Notes: generated by a model from the letters alone, not told the origin. A DNA stretch of 64,000 nt from Apiosordaria backusii (GCA_030549205.1 JAUKTV010000028.1:176748-240747), one strand, 5' to 3'; shown: positions 44,819-59,298, numbered from the stretch's first letter. Program-made: numbers and translations.

Positions 44819-47800
44819 AAATAGTTTACTAATTATAAGCCTAATAATAGCTTACTAAGGACAATTTATATAAAAGGAAATCTCCTAACGCTTAAAGACT
44901 TTAAAACTGCTATATTTATAGTACTTTTATAAAAAGAACCCTCCAAATATACTAAACTTAAGTTTAAAAATACTTTATATATTCTTTAATTTAATATTAA
45001 CCTTTTTAATAGTATACTATACTATAAAGTTAGTGGTTAGATTAAAAAGAAAGTACTATATAGGTTTAATAAAGCCTCGATAGCGGTATTCGATTTTAAA
45101 GCTTTAGACTTCTTTTTAAAATTATAGAGGGTAGAAAGGCCTATTATTTACTATAATATAAATTTTAACGTTATTAGTTAGAAGTAAAAATTAATAGTAA
45201 AGCTTCTTAATAGGCCTTTATTCTAAAAGGATAGCTATTTAAAGGTCGATTTAAACCTTTAAAGGCCTAGCAATAGGCTTATAGAGCTAAATGGCAATAG
45301 TACTATTAGCTTTAATTTAGATGTTTAAAAGGTAAAGCCCTATAAGCTTAAGAAGTTTAAGTCTAACTATAAGGAAGGCTATAATTAGGATAGACTTAAA
45401 GAAATAGAGCTCTATTAGCCTATAAAAGGCCCTAATAGCTTAAGTAACCTTAACTTTAAAGGATTTAGTTAAGGCAGACCTACTAAAAAGTTCCGTTAGC
45501 CTATAGAAAGCCTTAATAACTTAAGTAACCCCGGCCTATTTAATTAAAAAAAGGCTTAAAAGGGCTATATATTTAAGAAGGCTATTAAAAATATCCCTAA
45601 TATTACTATAAACTACTATAGTAAATTACTCTAAATAATACTAAAATAGTATATTAAGCTAGGTTATATAGGCCTAACCCTATTAAAAAAGACTAGTAAA
45701 ATTACTATTAGACTTCTAAATCTAAATTAAATTAAAGAAGTAAATTTTTAATATTCAGCCTATAATAAAGCTAAAGCAGTAAAAAGGCTTCAATTTTTTA
45801 CTATTCCAGACCCTTTTAAAGTTTTAGGTTCCATTAAAGGCAATACTTTTAAAATCAAACCTATACTTTATAATAGGCTCCTTATAGTATTAATTTTAAT
45901 AAACCGAAAATCCCGGTTTAAGTAGGCCTTTTACTTACTAAACGTTAAAGGACTAACTATATTAAGCGTTATTAAAGGCTTTTTTAAAGGCTTAAAGAAT
46001 CGCTATAATAAGTACCCTATCTATTTCTACTATAACAGTAGGAAAGAAATTAACTACAAATTATAGGCCTAGTTTTTTACTAAAGGCATTGAATTTTCTA
46101 CTTTTAAGCCCTATATTTATAAGTAAAATAGCTTAATTAAATGCTCTATTAAAGTATTTTTAAACCGGTTATAGACTATAATAGTATTATTATAGCTCTT
46201 TTAATACTTATAATACTATATAGCGCCTATAGTATTTAAATTAATTAACTATATTATAGTTAATAATAAGGACCTAACTTCCTACTAAATGCTTTATAAT
46301 AAATTAGAGCCTTCCCTTTCTTATAAGCTAGACTTAAGCCAGTTTAAGGCTATAAGCTTTTCTATAGAGCTCCTTATTTTTACTAAAAAAAGGTTTAGAG
46401 CTTTAAAACTATAGGCCTATATAGAGCCTAGTAAGCTATTGGCTATCTTTAAAAGTAAGACCTACTAAGTATAAATACCGGCTAAAAAAGTAGTAGTAAA
46501 ATCTTCCTTTATAAATATAGTAAATAAATCTACTGTAATTTAAAGTATTACTACTATTTTAAAAGGGAATTTAGGCCGAAGAGGGGTAAAGCTACTATAA
46601 TTAGCAGATAAAGATAGTAACCTATATTTTAAATATAACTTAGTCGGCCGACTAAGTTTGTAAATTAGCCAATAGGCTAATACTGAACAATTCTTTAGTA
46701 ATAAGCTAATTAATAGGCCTATTATAATTTAAAAGGCTATAATCGATAGTAGCTTAAAGCTTTTTAATAGGCCTATTATAGGCCTTAAGGCTAGCTTAGA
46801 ACCTTCTATTAAAAACCACTTACTAATAGAAGTAGAAGAACTATATTTAAATATAAGTAAAGATATTAAAATAGGTATTAGTTAATTTATTAAATCAATA
46901 TTAATTAGGGCTAAGGTCTATTATTATAAGGTCTTTAGAGGTCCTTTTAGTACTAGTTTATTACTTTAAATATTAAAATAAGTATTAAAAAATCCTGAAA
47001 AATCCTACTAGCTAAAGGCTATATATAGTAAATTTAGGTAAATAGTTAACTAAAGAACCTTTAAGTTCCTTCCTGAAAGCACTTTCTTTAAAGACTGTAT
47101 GCTATTAACTAATAGGTTAGTACTATATAAAAAGACCGATAAAGAAAATAAGCTTTTAAAGTTTAAAGTTAGGTTAGTTATTAGAGGATTTTTATAAAAG
47201 GAAAGCTTAAATTTTATAGAGACCTTCGCTTTTACTACTGTATTACCTATTTAGTATATACTGTTAGTTATAGTGGCTTTATTAAACTAAGAAATAGAGT
47301 AGATTGATTTTATAAAGGTATTTCTTAATAGCTATTTAAAAGAGAAGAATTATATAGTAATACCTAAGGGCTTTTATAAATTCTATTAATTAATAGACTT
47401 AACTATTAAAGCTAAGCTATATAGATAAAGCTTTAAGCTTAAAACCAGTTAAATAATTCGCCTTTTTAAAGCTTTATATAGCTTAAAGTAAAGCCCTAAA
47501 CTTTAGTAAGCTAAACTTATTAAGCTACTAAAAGAAAAGGGTTTTATAGTGCTAATTTTTAACTCTACTATCTTCTATAATTTTAAGGCTAGGATTTTTA
47601 TAGTGACCTATATTAACAATTATTTAATTATAGGCTTTAATAAGGCCTATATTTAATAGCTTAAGAAAAGTTAAAATAAGGTCTATTCGATAGAAGATAG
47701 AGGGCTGGCTTTCTTTTTTTTAAGGGTTTAAATAATAAAGGATAGGCGTCGCTTTCTTCTATAGCTTAGCTAAGCTTAGTATATATAGGAAGTAATTAAG

Positions 47801-48837
47801 ACTTTTGACTTCGAAAATAGTTATAAAATACTAGTTCCTTTATAGTTTAGAATAGTAGCCTAGTATAAGGACCTTAAACTAAAAGGAAGTCCTATAAGTA
47901 AGTTGGATTATACGCTATTCTAGCGTATAGTAGGCACTGTAATATATTTAATAACCTAAATAAGGCTTAATATTACTTTTATAGTATAGTAGCTTTTAAA
48001 AAGTATATAGTAGCCTACTATAGTAAGCCTAAATGTTGTTAAAAATCTTCTAAAGTATTTAAACGGTATAGAGAATTTAGTAATTGCTTATAGTTATACT
48101 ATTAGACTTATTGAAAAAGAAGGCATTATAGTACTTATAGGCTTTATAGATTTAGACGTTATAGAGGACTTAAAGGACTTAAAATCTACTTATAGCTTTA
48201 TATTTAAAGTAGCTAGAGGCCTTATAAACTAGAAATTAAAGAAGGCTAGTACTATAAACCTCTTTACTTTAAAGGCTAAAACCGATATACTTATTAAGGC
48301 TATTTATAAGGCTTTATAGATTAAAGGGGTTTATAAAAAGCTAGGGTATACTTTAGTAAGCTCTATCCTTCTATATAGTAATAATATTAGCTCTATAACT
48401 ATTGCTTATAACCTAGCCCTTTACAATTGTATTAAGTATATACTATTAAAATACTATTAGGTTAAGAAGTAAGTTAGGGCATTATAAGTTATTATTAATT
48501 ATTTAAATACTAAATAAATGCCGGCTAATAAACTAACTAAACCACTAGCTAACTAAAAATTTAAAACCTTTATAGGTCTTTTAAGCTTAAGGAATAGGCC
48601 TATAGAAAAAAAGTTAGTAAAGGAATAGATTGGAAAACCATCCTCCCTATATTTAATTTTCCTTTATAATTTAGCTTATAAAAGTAGTTGCTTAACAATT
48701 AAATATATAAGCCTTAACACCTTATATACCTTATATTTTAGTTTTTTAATTAACTAATTAGTTCATTAGTTTTAGCTTACTACGGTAGGCCTTAAATTTA
48801 AATCTAGGCTTACTACTTACTATAAGTAAAGGAGGGG

Positions 48838-49672
48838 TATTAAACTAGGTCTCTATAAGGCTTAAGTTTACAGTAGGTAGCTACTATTATATTATATAGT
48901 AGAAGCTTAAGTTAAAAAGCCTACCTGTTAGTTATCCGGCATTTGCCCGGTACCTTACTTTACTGTAAGGCTATTTAAAGGCCTACATCCTGCTAACCAA
49001 TAGGCCAAACTGCCTGTAATTTTATATTCAGGCTACTAAGGCCTACTACTGTAGGCAGTATAAGTAGCCTAACCCTAACCCTACGTTAACCTGCACTTTA
49101 GATTGGGGGTATTTGGTTTTACGGCCCTTTTGTATAGCTGTAAGTCGATTTTTAAAGAGCTGTAAACTACGCTAACTTAACTGCCTGTAAGACCTGTAGC
49201 TAACTACTGGGCTGGCTGAATTGGCTAAGAATTAGTAGGCCTATAGTTAAGTAGGTATATTACTACTATACTAAATTATAAGCCTGTAGGCCCTGTAGGT
49301 CGGAAGCTATAGAGGGCTTAGCAAATGGTTTATAGGGCTTAATAAACCTTGGGTTTAACTAAGCTATACTCTAGCCTATCTGCTTACTGGGGTGTGCGAG
49401 GTACTGTACGTTAGTTAGTAGGTATATAGTAGAGGTCAAGTACAAACCCTACTATAGAGACTATTATAGTGGATTTACAGAAGGCTGGCACTATAATACA
49501 ATTGTTTACCTACTATATTTCTATTCTACAGCACCTGCGTAGTACTATATTCTAGTACCCTAGCACTAAGCTATAGGTATCATACGTAAGACTTCCGCTG
49601 CACTGTGAGCTAGTGTGTAAGCACCAAATTACAGGGCCCTTAGGCCTATAATTGGCCATACCTATTCCAATA
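48838..49672 (+). repeat. A2 3' LTR
   Basis: An 835-bp copy beginning TATTAAACTAGG (TGTT changed to TATT) directly after the purine tract and ending CCTATTCCAATA. Confidence 0.9.
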
Positions 49673-50777
49673 AATATTAATAGTAAGGCCTATTTAGTAT
49701 TACTTTAATAAGCTATTATAATAGGGTCCTCTATAAAGGTAATTATATCGATAGTATATAGTATAATATTTAAGCCTTATTTCTATAGATCGAAATTCTT
49801 AAGGTCTATAAGCCTTTAGTTAGTAGGGAATTTATAGACCTTTTTAGTTATTTTAATAACTATAGTAGTATAAAGGACCTTAGTAGAATTACTATTAACT
49901 TTAAGCCTTAGCTAATAAGCTACTGTAGCTTTTAAATATATAGCTTTAACTACTATTAAAGGAGTAGTTATAGTAGCCTTAAGCCGTTTTAAAGCACTTT
50001 AAGCTATTATTAGGAGCTTAATTTACTCTACTACTTTAATTATAGCACTTTATAACTATTGAATCTAAGCCTTTTATTCTTTTAATTGAATAGTAAAGGC
50101 CTATATATAGTAAGAATTTACTGATTCTTTCTATCTAGAAGACCCCTGCTTAAGCCCTATATTTTATATTTTTAAATTTATAAAAGGCTTAGTATACTTA
50201 CTATTAAAGCATCCTATAGGACTTTAGGACCTTAGTTTAATACTGTTTTTAACTAGAGCTTTAGCTATAGTTTGCTTATACAGTAAAAGGGTTAGGTCTA
50301 TAGCGCTTAAGAACTTTAAAGAATAGGCTCTATTTTATATAGTAAATTATTACAATTACTAATAGTAATAGTAGTTAAAAAGGTTATTTTACTTTTTTAC
50401 TTTTTTACTTACCTTTAGGATTTATAGAACTACCTACTTAACTATAGTTAAAGTAGAAGGCTATTTTTAACTTTTGTAAGTTTATAGCTTATAGGCCTTT
50501 AATGCCCTATTAGGCTTAATTTTTATATACCTTATAGTATAATAAATTTAGTAGCGGACGTAAATTTAAACTTTATAGGCCTTTAAAAAACCTAATAAGG
50601 TAAGGTAAGTGTAGTATTTACCTTAAAACCCTACTTTAATAGGTAGGCTTTAAAATTAGTAATTTTATAGCTTATTTATAGTATAGTCTATAGTAGCTTA
50701 AGCTGTTATTTATAAAAGGCTTTAAGCTTAAGTTTATAAGCTTATAACTTAGTTAAGTATCTTTAAAGCTTATAACC

Positions 50778-51593
50778 TATTAGAATAGGTATAGTCACTT
50801 ATAGGCTTAAGGGCCCTATAATTAATGCTTATATATTAGCTTATAGTATAGTAGAAGTTTTATATATAATATCTATTGCTTAATGTTAAGGTTTTAGAAT
50901 ATAGTACTTTATAGATACTATAGGATAGAAATATAGTAGGTAAATAATTGTATTATAGTATTAGCTTTCTATAAATCTACTATAATAATCTCTATAGTAA
51001 GGTTTATACTTAACCTTTACTATATATTTACCGATTAACATATAGTGCCTTGTATACCTTAGTAAATAGATAGGCTAGAGTACGGCTTAGTTAACTTTAG
51101 GGTTTGCTAAACCCTATAAACTACTTACTAAGCCCTCTATAGCTTCTGACCTATAGGGCCTATAGGCCTATAATTTAATATAGTAATAATATACTTACTT
51201 AACTATAGGCTTATTAATTCTTAGTTAATTTAGCCAGCCTAGATAGGTAGCTAAGTTAGTATGGTTTATAGCTCTTTAAAAATCGACTTACAGCTATATA
51301 AAAGGGCTATAAAACCCAACACCTTTAACTTAAAGTACAGGTCATCGTAGGGTTAGGGTTAGGCTACTTATATTGCCTATAGTAGTAGGCCTTAGTAGCC
51401 TGAATATAAAATTATAGGCAGTTTGGCCTACTCGTTAGTAGGAAGTAGGCTTTTAAATAGCCCTATAGTAAAGTAAGGTGCTGGGCAAGTGCCGGGTAGC
51501 TGACGGGTAGGCTTTCCTACTTAAGCTTCTACCACGTAGTATAATAGTAGCCACTTACTGTAAACTTAGGCCTTATAGGGACCTAGTTTAACA
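50778..51593 (-). repeat. A3 5' LTR (inverted)
   Basis: An 816-bp reverse-complement copy with a small internal deletion of roughly 18 bp relative to A2. It ends CCTAGTTTAACA just before the ATTAC duplication. The telomere-like motif is at 51348. Confidence 0.88.
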
Positions 51594-54500
51594 ATTACTA
51601 TAGCTACTAAAATGACTAAAAAGGTTTACAAATTTCCTACTAATTAAAGGCTTATAGGCCCTAAGAATTTCGATTTATAGAAATAGGACCTAAATATTAT
51701 ACTGTATACTATCGATATAGCCACTTTTATAAAGGACCTTATTATAATAGCCTACTAAAATAATATTACATAGGCTCTACTATTAATATTACTTTAAAAT
51801 AATATAGCCTTACGCTTTTAGGCTTCTATTTTATAGTAAATAAGCCCTATTAAAGCCTATAAACTATTTGTTTAAAGGTATTTTTATAGCGTTAAATTAT
51901 TGTAAAGGAACTTCTATAGAGAATACTACTCTTTAAACTTTTACCAATTTATAGGCTTTTTAGTAGATTTTAATGCTAAGTTCTTTAATACAGTTAGCCA
52001 GTTTATACTGGCCGGTATTGACTTTTAAGCTATAGATTAAGTAAATTAATACTTATAGGCTATAGAAAAGAGCTTTCTATAATAGGCTAAAAAGTAATAA
52101 AGTACTATATAAACTGTTAAAATATTAGGCTAAAATATAGGTACTATTGACCTAAGCTTTTTAATAATAAACCTATTAGAAGAATAGTATATTCTAGCCT
52201 TTATTACTGTTAAAGGTATAGCCTATAAAAGTAAAGAAGGCCTTTATAAAGATATTAAAAAGAAGGTTTTTTTAAATAAAAAGCTTAAAAGTAATGGTAA
52301 TAGTAGCTTTAGTAGCTTTAGTAGCTTTCTTTAAAAGAAAAAGAAGAAAGGCTTTAAAAGGCTTAAAGGCTTTAAAGAAAGGCCTAAGGCTAAAGATTCG
52401 TTTACTTATATAGTAAGCTTTTATAACCTAGCTTTAAAGGTCTTTAAAGACTTTAATAGCGACGATAGTAACAAAGGTACTTATATAGTACTTATAAGGC
52501 CTATTAAAGGTATTAAAAGCGTTAAAGGTAAAGCCCTAATAGTACTTTCTTTAAAGGATATCCTTTTATATAATATTAGGTTTACTGACTATATTATTAA
52601 TAATTAAAAATGGTTTACTAACTATAAGCTTAATAATAGCTTATTAAGGACAATTTATATAAAAGGGGATCTTCTAATGCTTAAGGTCTTTGGAACTACT
52701 ATATTTATAGTACTTTTATAAAAAGAATCCTTTAAATATATTAAGTTTAAATTTAAAAATACTCTATATATTTTTTAGTTTAATATTAACCTTTTTAATA
52801 GTATACTATACTATAAAGCTAGTAGTTAGGTTAAAAAGAAAGTACTATATAAGCTTAATAAGGCTTTAATAGTAGCATTCGATTTTAAGGCTTTAGGCTT
52901 TTTCTTAAAATTATAGAAGGTAAAGAGGCTTATTATTTATTATAATATAAGTTTTAATGTTATTAATTAAAAGCGAAGATTAATGGTTAAGCTTTTTAAT
53001 AGGCCTTTATTTTAAAAGGATAGCTATTCGAAGGTCGATTTAGACCTTTAAAGGCTTAACAATAAGCCTATAGAGCTAAATAGCAATAGCACTATTACCT
53101 TTAATTTAAATGTCTAAAAGGTAAAGCTCTATAGGCTTAAAAGGTTTAAATAAAGCTATAAAGAAGGCTATAGCCAGGGTATATTTAAAGGAATAGAGCT
53201 CTATTAGCTTATAGAAGGCCTTAATAGTTTAAATAACCTTAACTTTAAAAGATCTAGTTAAGGCAGACTTACTAAAAAGCTCTATTAGCCTATAGAAACC
53301 CTTAATAGTTTAAATAACCTTAGCTTACTTAATTAAAAAGAAGCTTAAGGAGGCTATATATTTAAAGAGGCTATTAAAAATATCCCTAATACCGCTATAG
53401 ACTATTATAGTAAATTACTTTAAATAGTATTAAAATGGTATATTAAGCTAGATTATATAGGCGTAATATTATTAAAAAAAACCAGTAAAATTACTATTAG
53501 GCTTTTAAACTTAAATTAAATAAAAGAAGTAGATTTTTAATACTTAGCTTATAATAAAGCTAAAGCAGTAAAAAGGCTTTAATTTTCTATTATTCCAGAC
53601 TTACTTAAGGTCTTAGGTTCTATTAAAAGTAACATTTTTAAAATTAAGCCTATACCCTATAATAAGCTTTCTATAGTGTTAATTTTAATAGACTGAAAAT
53701 CCTAATTTAAGTAGGCGTTTTACTTATTAAACGCTAAGAGACTAACTATATTAAGCGCTATTAAAGGCTTTTTTAAAGGCCTAAAGAACCATTATAATAA
53801 GTATCCTACTTATTTCTATTATAACGGTAAAAAAGAAATTAACTATAAATTATAGGCCTAGTTTTTTATTAAAGGTATTAAATTTTCTACTTTTAAACCC
53901 TATATTTATAAATAAAATAGCCTAATTAAACATTTTATTAAAGTATTTTTAAACCGGTTATAGGCTATAATAATATTATTATAGCTTTCTTAATACTTAT
54001 AGTATTATATAGCGTTTATAGTATTTAAATTAATTAACTATATAGTAGTCAGTAATAAAGACCTTATTCCTTACTAAATGCTTTATAATAAATTAAAGCC
54101 TTCTCTTTCCTATAAACTAGATTTAAGCCAGTTTAAAGCTATAGGCTCCTCTATAAAGTTCTTTATTTTTATTGAAAAAAGGTCTAAAGCTTTAAAGCTA
54201 TAAACCTATATAAAGCTTAATAAATTACTAGCTATTTTTAAAAGTAAGACTTACTAAATATAAATACCAGTTAAAAAGGTAATAGTAAAATCTTCCTTTA
54301 TTAATATAGTAAATAAGCCTATTATAATTTAAAGTATTATTACCATTTTAAAAGGGAATTTAAGCCCGAAAGGAATAGAGTTATTATAATTATAATTAGT
54401 AAATAAAAATAGCAACCTATACCTTAAAAAATACAACTTAGTTAGCTAATTAAGTTTAGAATTTAACTAGTAAGCTAATACTAAAAAATTCTTTAATAGT

Positions 54501-55494
54501 AAGCTAATTAATAAGCCTACTATAATTTAAAAGGCTATAATTAATAGCAGTTTAAAACCTCCTAATAGACCTATTATAGGCCTTAAGGCTAGCTTAAAAC
54601 TTTTTATTAAAAACCATTTACTAATAGAAGTAAAAGAACTATATTAAAATGTAAATAAAGATATTAAAATAAATACTAACTAATTTATTGAATCAATATT
54701 AATTAAAACTAAGGCCTATTATTATAGGATCTTTAAAGGTCCTTTTAATACTAATTTATTACTTTAAATATTAAAATAAGTATTAAAGAACCTTGAAAAA
54801 TCCTACTAACTAAAGGCTATATATAGTAAATTTAAGTAAATAGTTAATTAAAGAACCTTTAAGTTCCTTCTTTAAGGTATTTTCCTTAAAGACTATATAC
54901 TATTAACTAATAAGTTAGTACTATATAAAAAGACCGATAAAGAAAATAGGCTTTTAAAGTTTAAAGCTAGGCTAATTATTAGAGGACTTTTATAAAAAAA
55001 AAGGCTTAGACTTTATAAAGACCTTTACTTTTATTACTATATTACTTACTTAATATATACTATTAACTATAACGGCTTTATTAAATTAAGAAATAAAGTA
55101 AATCGATTTTATAAAGGCATTTTTTAATAGCTATTTAAAAGGAGAGAATTATATAGTTATATTTAAAGGCTTTTATAAGTTCTATTAAAAAGCAAACTTA
55201 GCTATTAAAGTAAAGTTATATAAATAAGGCTTTAAGCTTAAAACTAGTTAAATAATTTACCTTTTTAAAGCCCTATATAGTCTAAAGTAAAGCCCTAGAC
55301 TTTAGTAAACTAAACTTACTAAACTATTAAAAGAAGAAGGTTTTATAATACTAATTTCTAACTCTATTATCTTTTATAATCTTAAAGCTAGGATTTTTAT
55401 AGTAACCTATATTAATGATTATTTAATTATAGACTTTAATAAGGCCTATATTTAATAGCTTAAGAAAAGTTTAAATAAAGTTTATGTTGAGATA

Positions 55495-56163
55495 GGTGTC
55501 TTACAGGCCTATAGGTATAGACCTGTGTAGGGAACGGCGCAGAATACTGAGAGCGAAGAGGGTTTTGTCTGTAGTATACGATAGTGGCTAGGTATTGAAG
55601 GAAGGTAGATTATAGAGGCGATGCCCTGTAATATATAGAAGGTAGATACTATAATATAAGCTTGTAAAGTACTATAAGATATAGTAAACCAGTATATTAA
55701 ATTGACTTATTAGTTAAGAAAATATTATAGTAAATAGTTATAAGGGACAAGACCTATTATAAGTCTTTAGCCTTATATTGCTTTCCGAACTTCTCTCTAT
55801 TTTAAGGCCCGAATGTCTGTTAAATCCGTTAACTATAGGGCTTAAATGTCTGTTAAGTTTATTAACTATAAGGCTTAAATGTCTATTAAGTTTATTAACT
55901 GTAGATTTAACTAGTTAATTAAGTTTAACTATTAAGTATATTAGTTAAAAGCTATTTATAGGGTATAGAGTATTAATATTTTACTATTATAGTATACTAA
56001 CTGTCTAGGGCTTTAGGCTACGTTAAAGGTTTGAAAACTACTATAATTGCTATAATAAAGTATTAGTAAGTGTTATAATTTTAAACTATTAGTTGTTATT
56101 GGCCTTATAAGTTATAAGCTAAAATATACTGTAAAGTCTATAATTAAGTACTATATTTTAATA
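55495..56163 (-). repeat. B2 3' LTR (inverted)
   Basis: A 669-bp inverted copy of the 679-bp B LTR, with its outer edge TGTTGAGATAGGTGTC less mutated than in B1. Confidence 0.88.
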
Positions 56164-59100
56164 TCCTTTTTATAATTATAGTATATAGCATTAACTAAAA
56201 GGGCTTAGAAAGGTTTAATAGTAAGATAAAGGTATTAAATAGTGCTATAGGTAAGGCTTTAATAAGGCCGTTAGTAAGTATCTTCTTTATAAGAAGGTAG
56301 GTTATAATAATAACTCTAGTAGATATAGTTTCTTTAACCCTTTAAAATTAAATTAAAGTATATTTAATTTAGCGATTGTACTTATTACTATAAGTAGTAG
56401 CAATAAAGCCTTTATTGTTATATAATAAGGAGGTAGGGCCTATAATAGGCTTGGAAATTTTCTAAAAAAGACTTTTAAGCTATATAGCTTCTTTAAGGCC
56501 TTTAATAAGCTTAGTATATTCGGCCTTTAGAGTGTTAAAAAATATAGTAAATGCTTTTTTAGATTTCTAACTAATAGGTTCTTTAATTAAGGTAAATAGC
56601 TAACTATAAGTGGATTTAGTACTTTCTTTATATTTAGCTTAGTTACTATTAATAAAGCCAATAGACTTTAAGTTACTGTTAAAGTTATAATTAACAGTAC
56701 TGTAAATATTAGAATAGAGGTAGGAAAGTAGTGATTTTATAGCTTTTAAGTAGGTATTAGTAGGCTATATTAAGTATTGTAAGAGCTATTAAATATTAAA
56801 GGCTATATTAGGCTTAGTTTAGACTATAGTATATATTAAAGTATTAATTAATTATCGATATAGATATTAATTAGAGGGGTTTATAGGGGTTTTAGGCCTA
56901 TTGCCTTTATTTATAATTTTAAGGTTTAATAGAAAGAAAGTTAACTTAGTATTAATTTTAAAGTATTTAATTACCTTTATAATATAGGCCTTTTGGTAGA
57001 TTTAAAGGCGCTATTAAGGCCTATTATGTTTAATTTAAATATTAAAGAAATAGCAAGTAGGACCTAAATCTTTAATATTATAATGCTTTTTTATAGTGTT
57101 TTTTAAAGCTTAAAGTTATAGAAGCTTAAGGCTTATAATTAAGTAGTTATTAATGTAGTTAATAATAAAGATTTTGTAGTTTAAGTAAAAATAGGTAGTT
57201 ATATTAAAAATAAGGGGCCTGAAACTTAAAGTTTAAGTTATTATAAGGACCTTCTATTATTAAAGGTAAAAAGCTTACTTTAAGCTATATAAGGATTTTT
57301 TTAATAGAATAACTTAGTCTTTAATAAGGTCCTATTTAACTGCTTTTAATAGTATTATAATACTGGCATTACTATAAGTAAATTTAAATAGTCTTTATAG
57401 AATTTCAATACAGATATTAAAATCGGTCTTTAAGTTTAAAAATGCTTCTATAAAATTTACCTATTTTAAATCCTAATTAAATATAGCTATAAAGGCTAGT
57501 ATAATTCTTTAAATCGAAGGCTTTATAGTAAAAGTATAGGTCTATTTAAAATCGATTTTAAAGGCCTATTAGAAACCTTAAGTAATTAATTGGGCTTTAA
57601 ACTTCACTATAATACCTTATAAATTCTTCTTATCCTTAAAGACCTAGTAGTTTATAATAGGCTTCTTTTTAACTTAAGATCGGTAGATAAAATAGAAGGT
57701 TTTAGTAATAAAAAGTTAGTATAATTTAATAAAGATAGCCTATAACTATTGCTTTTTTTTAAAATATTTTAAGGCTTACTTAAAGGTATTGGGCTTTAAA
57801 GCCTCTATAGAATAGTACTTTTTATAGTAGGAAATTAAGTAAAAAATAAGCTTACTATAAATTATATTATTTATAGGTATAAATTCTTTATATTACTTCT
57901 ATAAGATTTAAAGTAAAGGGATTTTAATAGTAATAGAAGGTATTGTAAATATTAGAATTGTAAACTTAAATAGTAGTTAAGTAAGTAGTATAGAGGATAA
58001 TTTAAATATTAGGGAATTAGGAATTAGTAAAATAGAAGGACTGTAAATAAAGGGTTTAAAGACTTAAATAGTAGTATCCTTTTTTAACTTATTAAAGCAG
58101 TTAAAGACCTTTAAGAAATCTATAGGGCTTAAAGGACCTACAATTTAGGCCAATAGGTCTTTATAGAACTTAATAAAGTTAGTTTTAATAACTTTAGTTA
58201 AATTTAAGTAAATTAAATAAGTTTAATAATTTAAAATAGTTATAAGTGTTTTTTTAGTTCTTTAAAAAGTAAGCTTAAGATCTATAGTTTAATCTTTAAT
58301 AGAGATATATACTATAACTTTAATACTTATAGCCCTATAGTTTAAAAGGTTTAGCTAATATTACATTTAAAAAGGCAATAGTTTATTATAAAAGGCTTAG
58401 TAAGGTATAAAATCTTTAAAGTTTTAGGCTATATAGTTAATAATTTTTACTATAAGAATAGCTATATGTCCTTAAAGAATGATAGGAAGGCTTAAAGCTA
58501 AAATAGTAGCCTTAAAATAGTTTAAAATAACCTTAATAGAACGTTTAGTTAGGCCATTTTAATTAAAAGTTTTAAGGCTTAATATATTAAAGCCGATATC
58601 TTTTTTAATAAAGTAGGTACTTAAAGGAAAGACTTCTTTTCTTTTATTGTAATAAAAGTAAGTAGGGTATTATTAAAAGATATTATTTAGGCCTTTAAAT
58701 AGTAAATAAAGTGCTATAATAGTATTATCTTTAATAGCCAATAGCTTAAGAAATTGGAAATAGGTCTTTTAATTTACTATAACTAAACTATAAAGCTTTT
58801 TTAATAGTAGAATAGGCTTAATAGTAATAATGTTCTTCTTTAAGTAGCTTAAAGTAAAAGAAAGGTCTTAAATAGGATTTTTAAAAGGCCTTTAAAGGAT
58901 TTTTATAATGTTATAGCTTTTATAAACTAAATCCTTAAGCTTAACCTTTTATAAGTTAAGTATATCTTTAATAATAAAAAAGGTCTTCTTTAAAAGGTTA
59001 AGACCTATATACCTAAGCTATATATATTAAAGGATAGTTAATTGAATTAAGGTTAGTAAAGGCTTATTAGGATTTTTAAAAGACTTATTTTCTTTTAAAG

Positions 59101-59298
59101 AGTTAGAAGCTTTAAAAAAGACCCTTTTTAAAATTTTAAAAGCTTTAAAGGCTTTAAGGAAAGTAGGATAATTATTAAAGTATTGTTAATAAAATACCTT
59201 TAATTAAGGTTAGCCTTTAAGGCTAAAGTAGAACTTTAATCTTTTAAAATTTAAAAAGATAATAAGATTGCGGTTACTATTAGTAAGCTTTTAGCTAT
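55495..59298 (-). mobile_element. Copia family B, copy B2, inverted, cut by the Helitron
   Basis: The outer (3') LTR is 55495-56163, the reverse complement of the B1 LTR with intact TGTTGAGATAGG at its edge. A purine tract in reverse (TCCTTTTT) follows, then the B interior in reverse. Similarity to the reverse complement of B1 (to about 38100) continues to AGCTTTTAGCTATA and stops at about 59298, where Helitron DNA starts. The rest of B2 should lie beyond the right edge of the window. Confidence 0.85.

Larger units (their letters stand above)
42061..49672 (+). mobile_element. Copia family A, copy A2 (complete, inside A3)
   Basis: A 7612-bp full-length element with equal 835-bp LTRs (42061-42895 and 48838-49672) and an exact target duplication AATAT at 42056-42060 and 49673-49677. 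The primer site GGTTATAAGCC is at 42896 and the purine tract AAAGGAGGGG is at 48828-48837. Remnants in copia order are protease at about 44790-45100, then RT with a degraded YVDDY box (now Tyr-Ile-Asn-Asn-Tyr) at 47609-47623. It is the least mutated member of the family here, above all in its 5' LTR. Confidence 0.9.
30146..51593 (-). mobile_element. Copia family A, copy A3, inverted inside A1
   Basis: This is an inverted family-A element with LTRs at both ends (30146-30979 and 50778-51593) and an exact 5-bp target duplication ATTAC at 30141-30145 and 51594-51598. A polypurine tract (AAAGAAGGG on the minus strand) abuts the left LTR, and a primer site (GCTTATAACC on the plus strand, 50769-50777) abuts the right LTR. 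It is itself interrupted by a solo LTR (32547-32950), B1 (35454-41905) and A2 (42061-49672). After removing these, about 0.63 kb of interior is missing beside B1. RIP-mutated. Confidence 0.85.
28398..55494 (+). mobile_element. Copia family A, copy A1 (outermost, interrupted, 3' end outside window)
   Basis: The 5' LTR is 28398-29231, followed by a primer-binding site (GGTTATAAGC at 29232) and leader sequence. It is interrupted at 30146-51593 by inverted copy A3, flanked by the target duplication ATTAC. It resumes at 51594 with sequence matching the interior of A2 (43818 onward). It is interrupted again at 55495 by inverted element B2. No 3' LTR is in the window. It is heavily RIP-mutated and has no usable frames. 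Confidence 0.85.
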
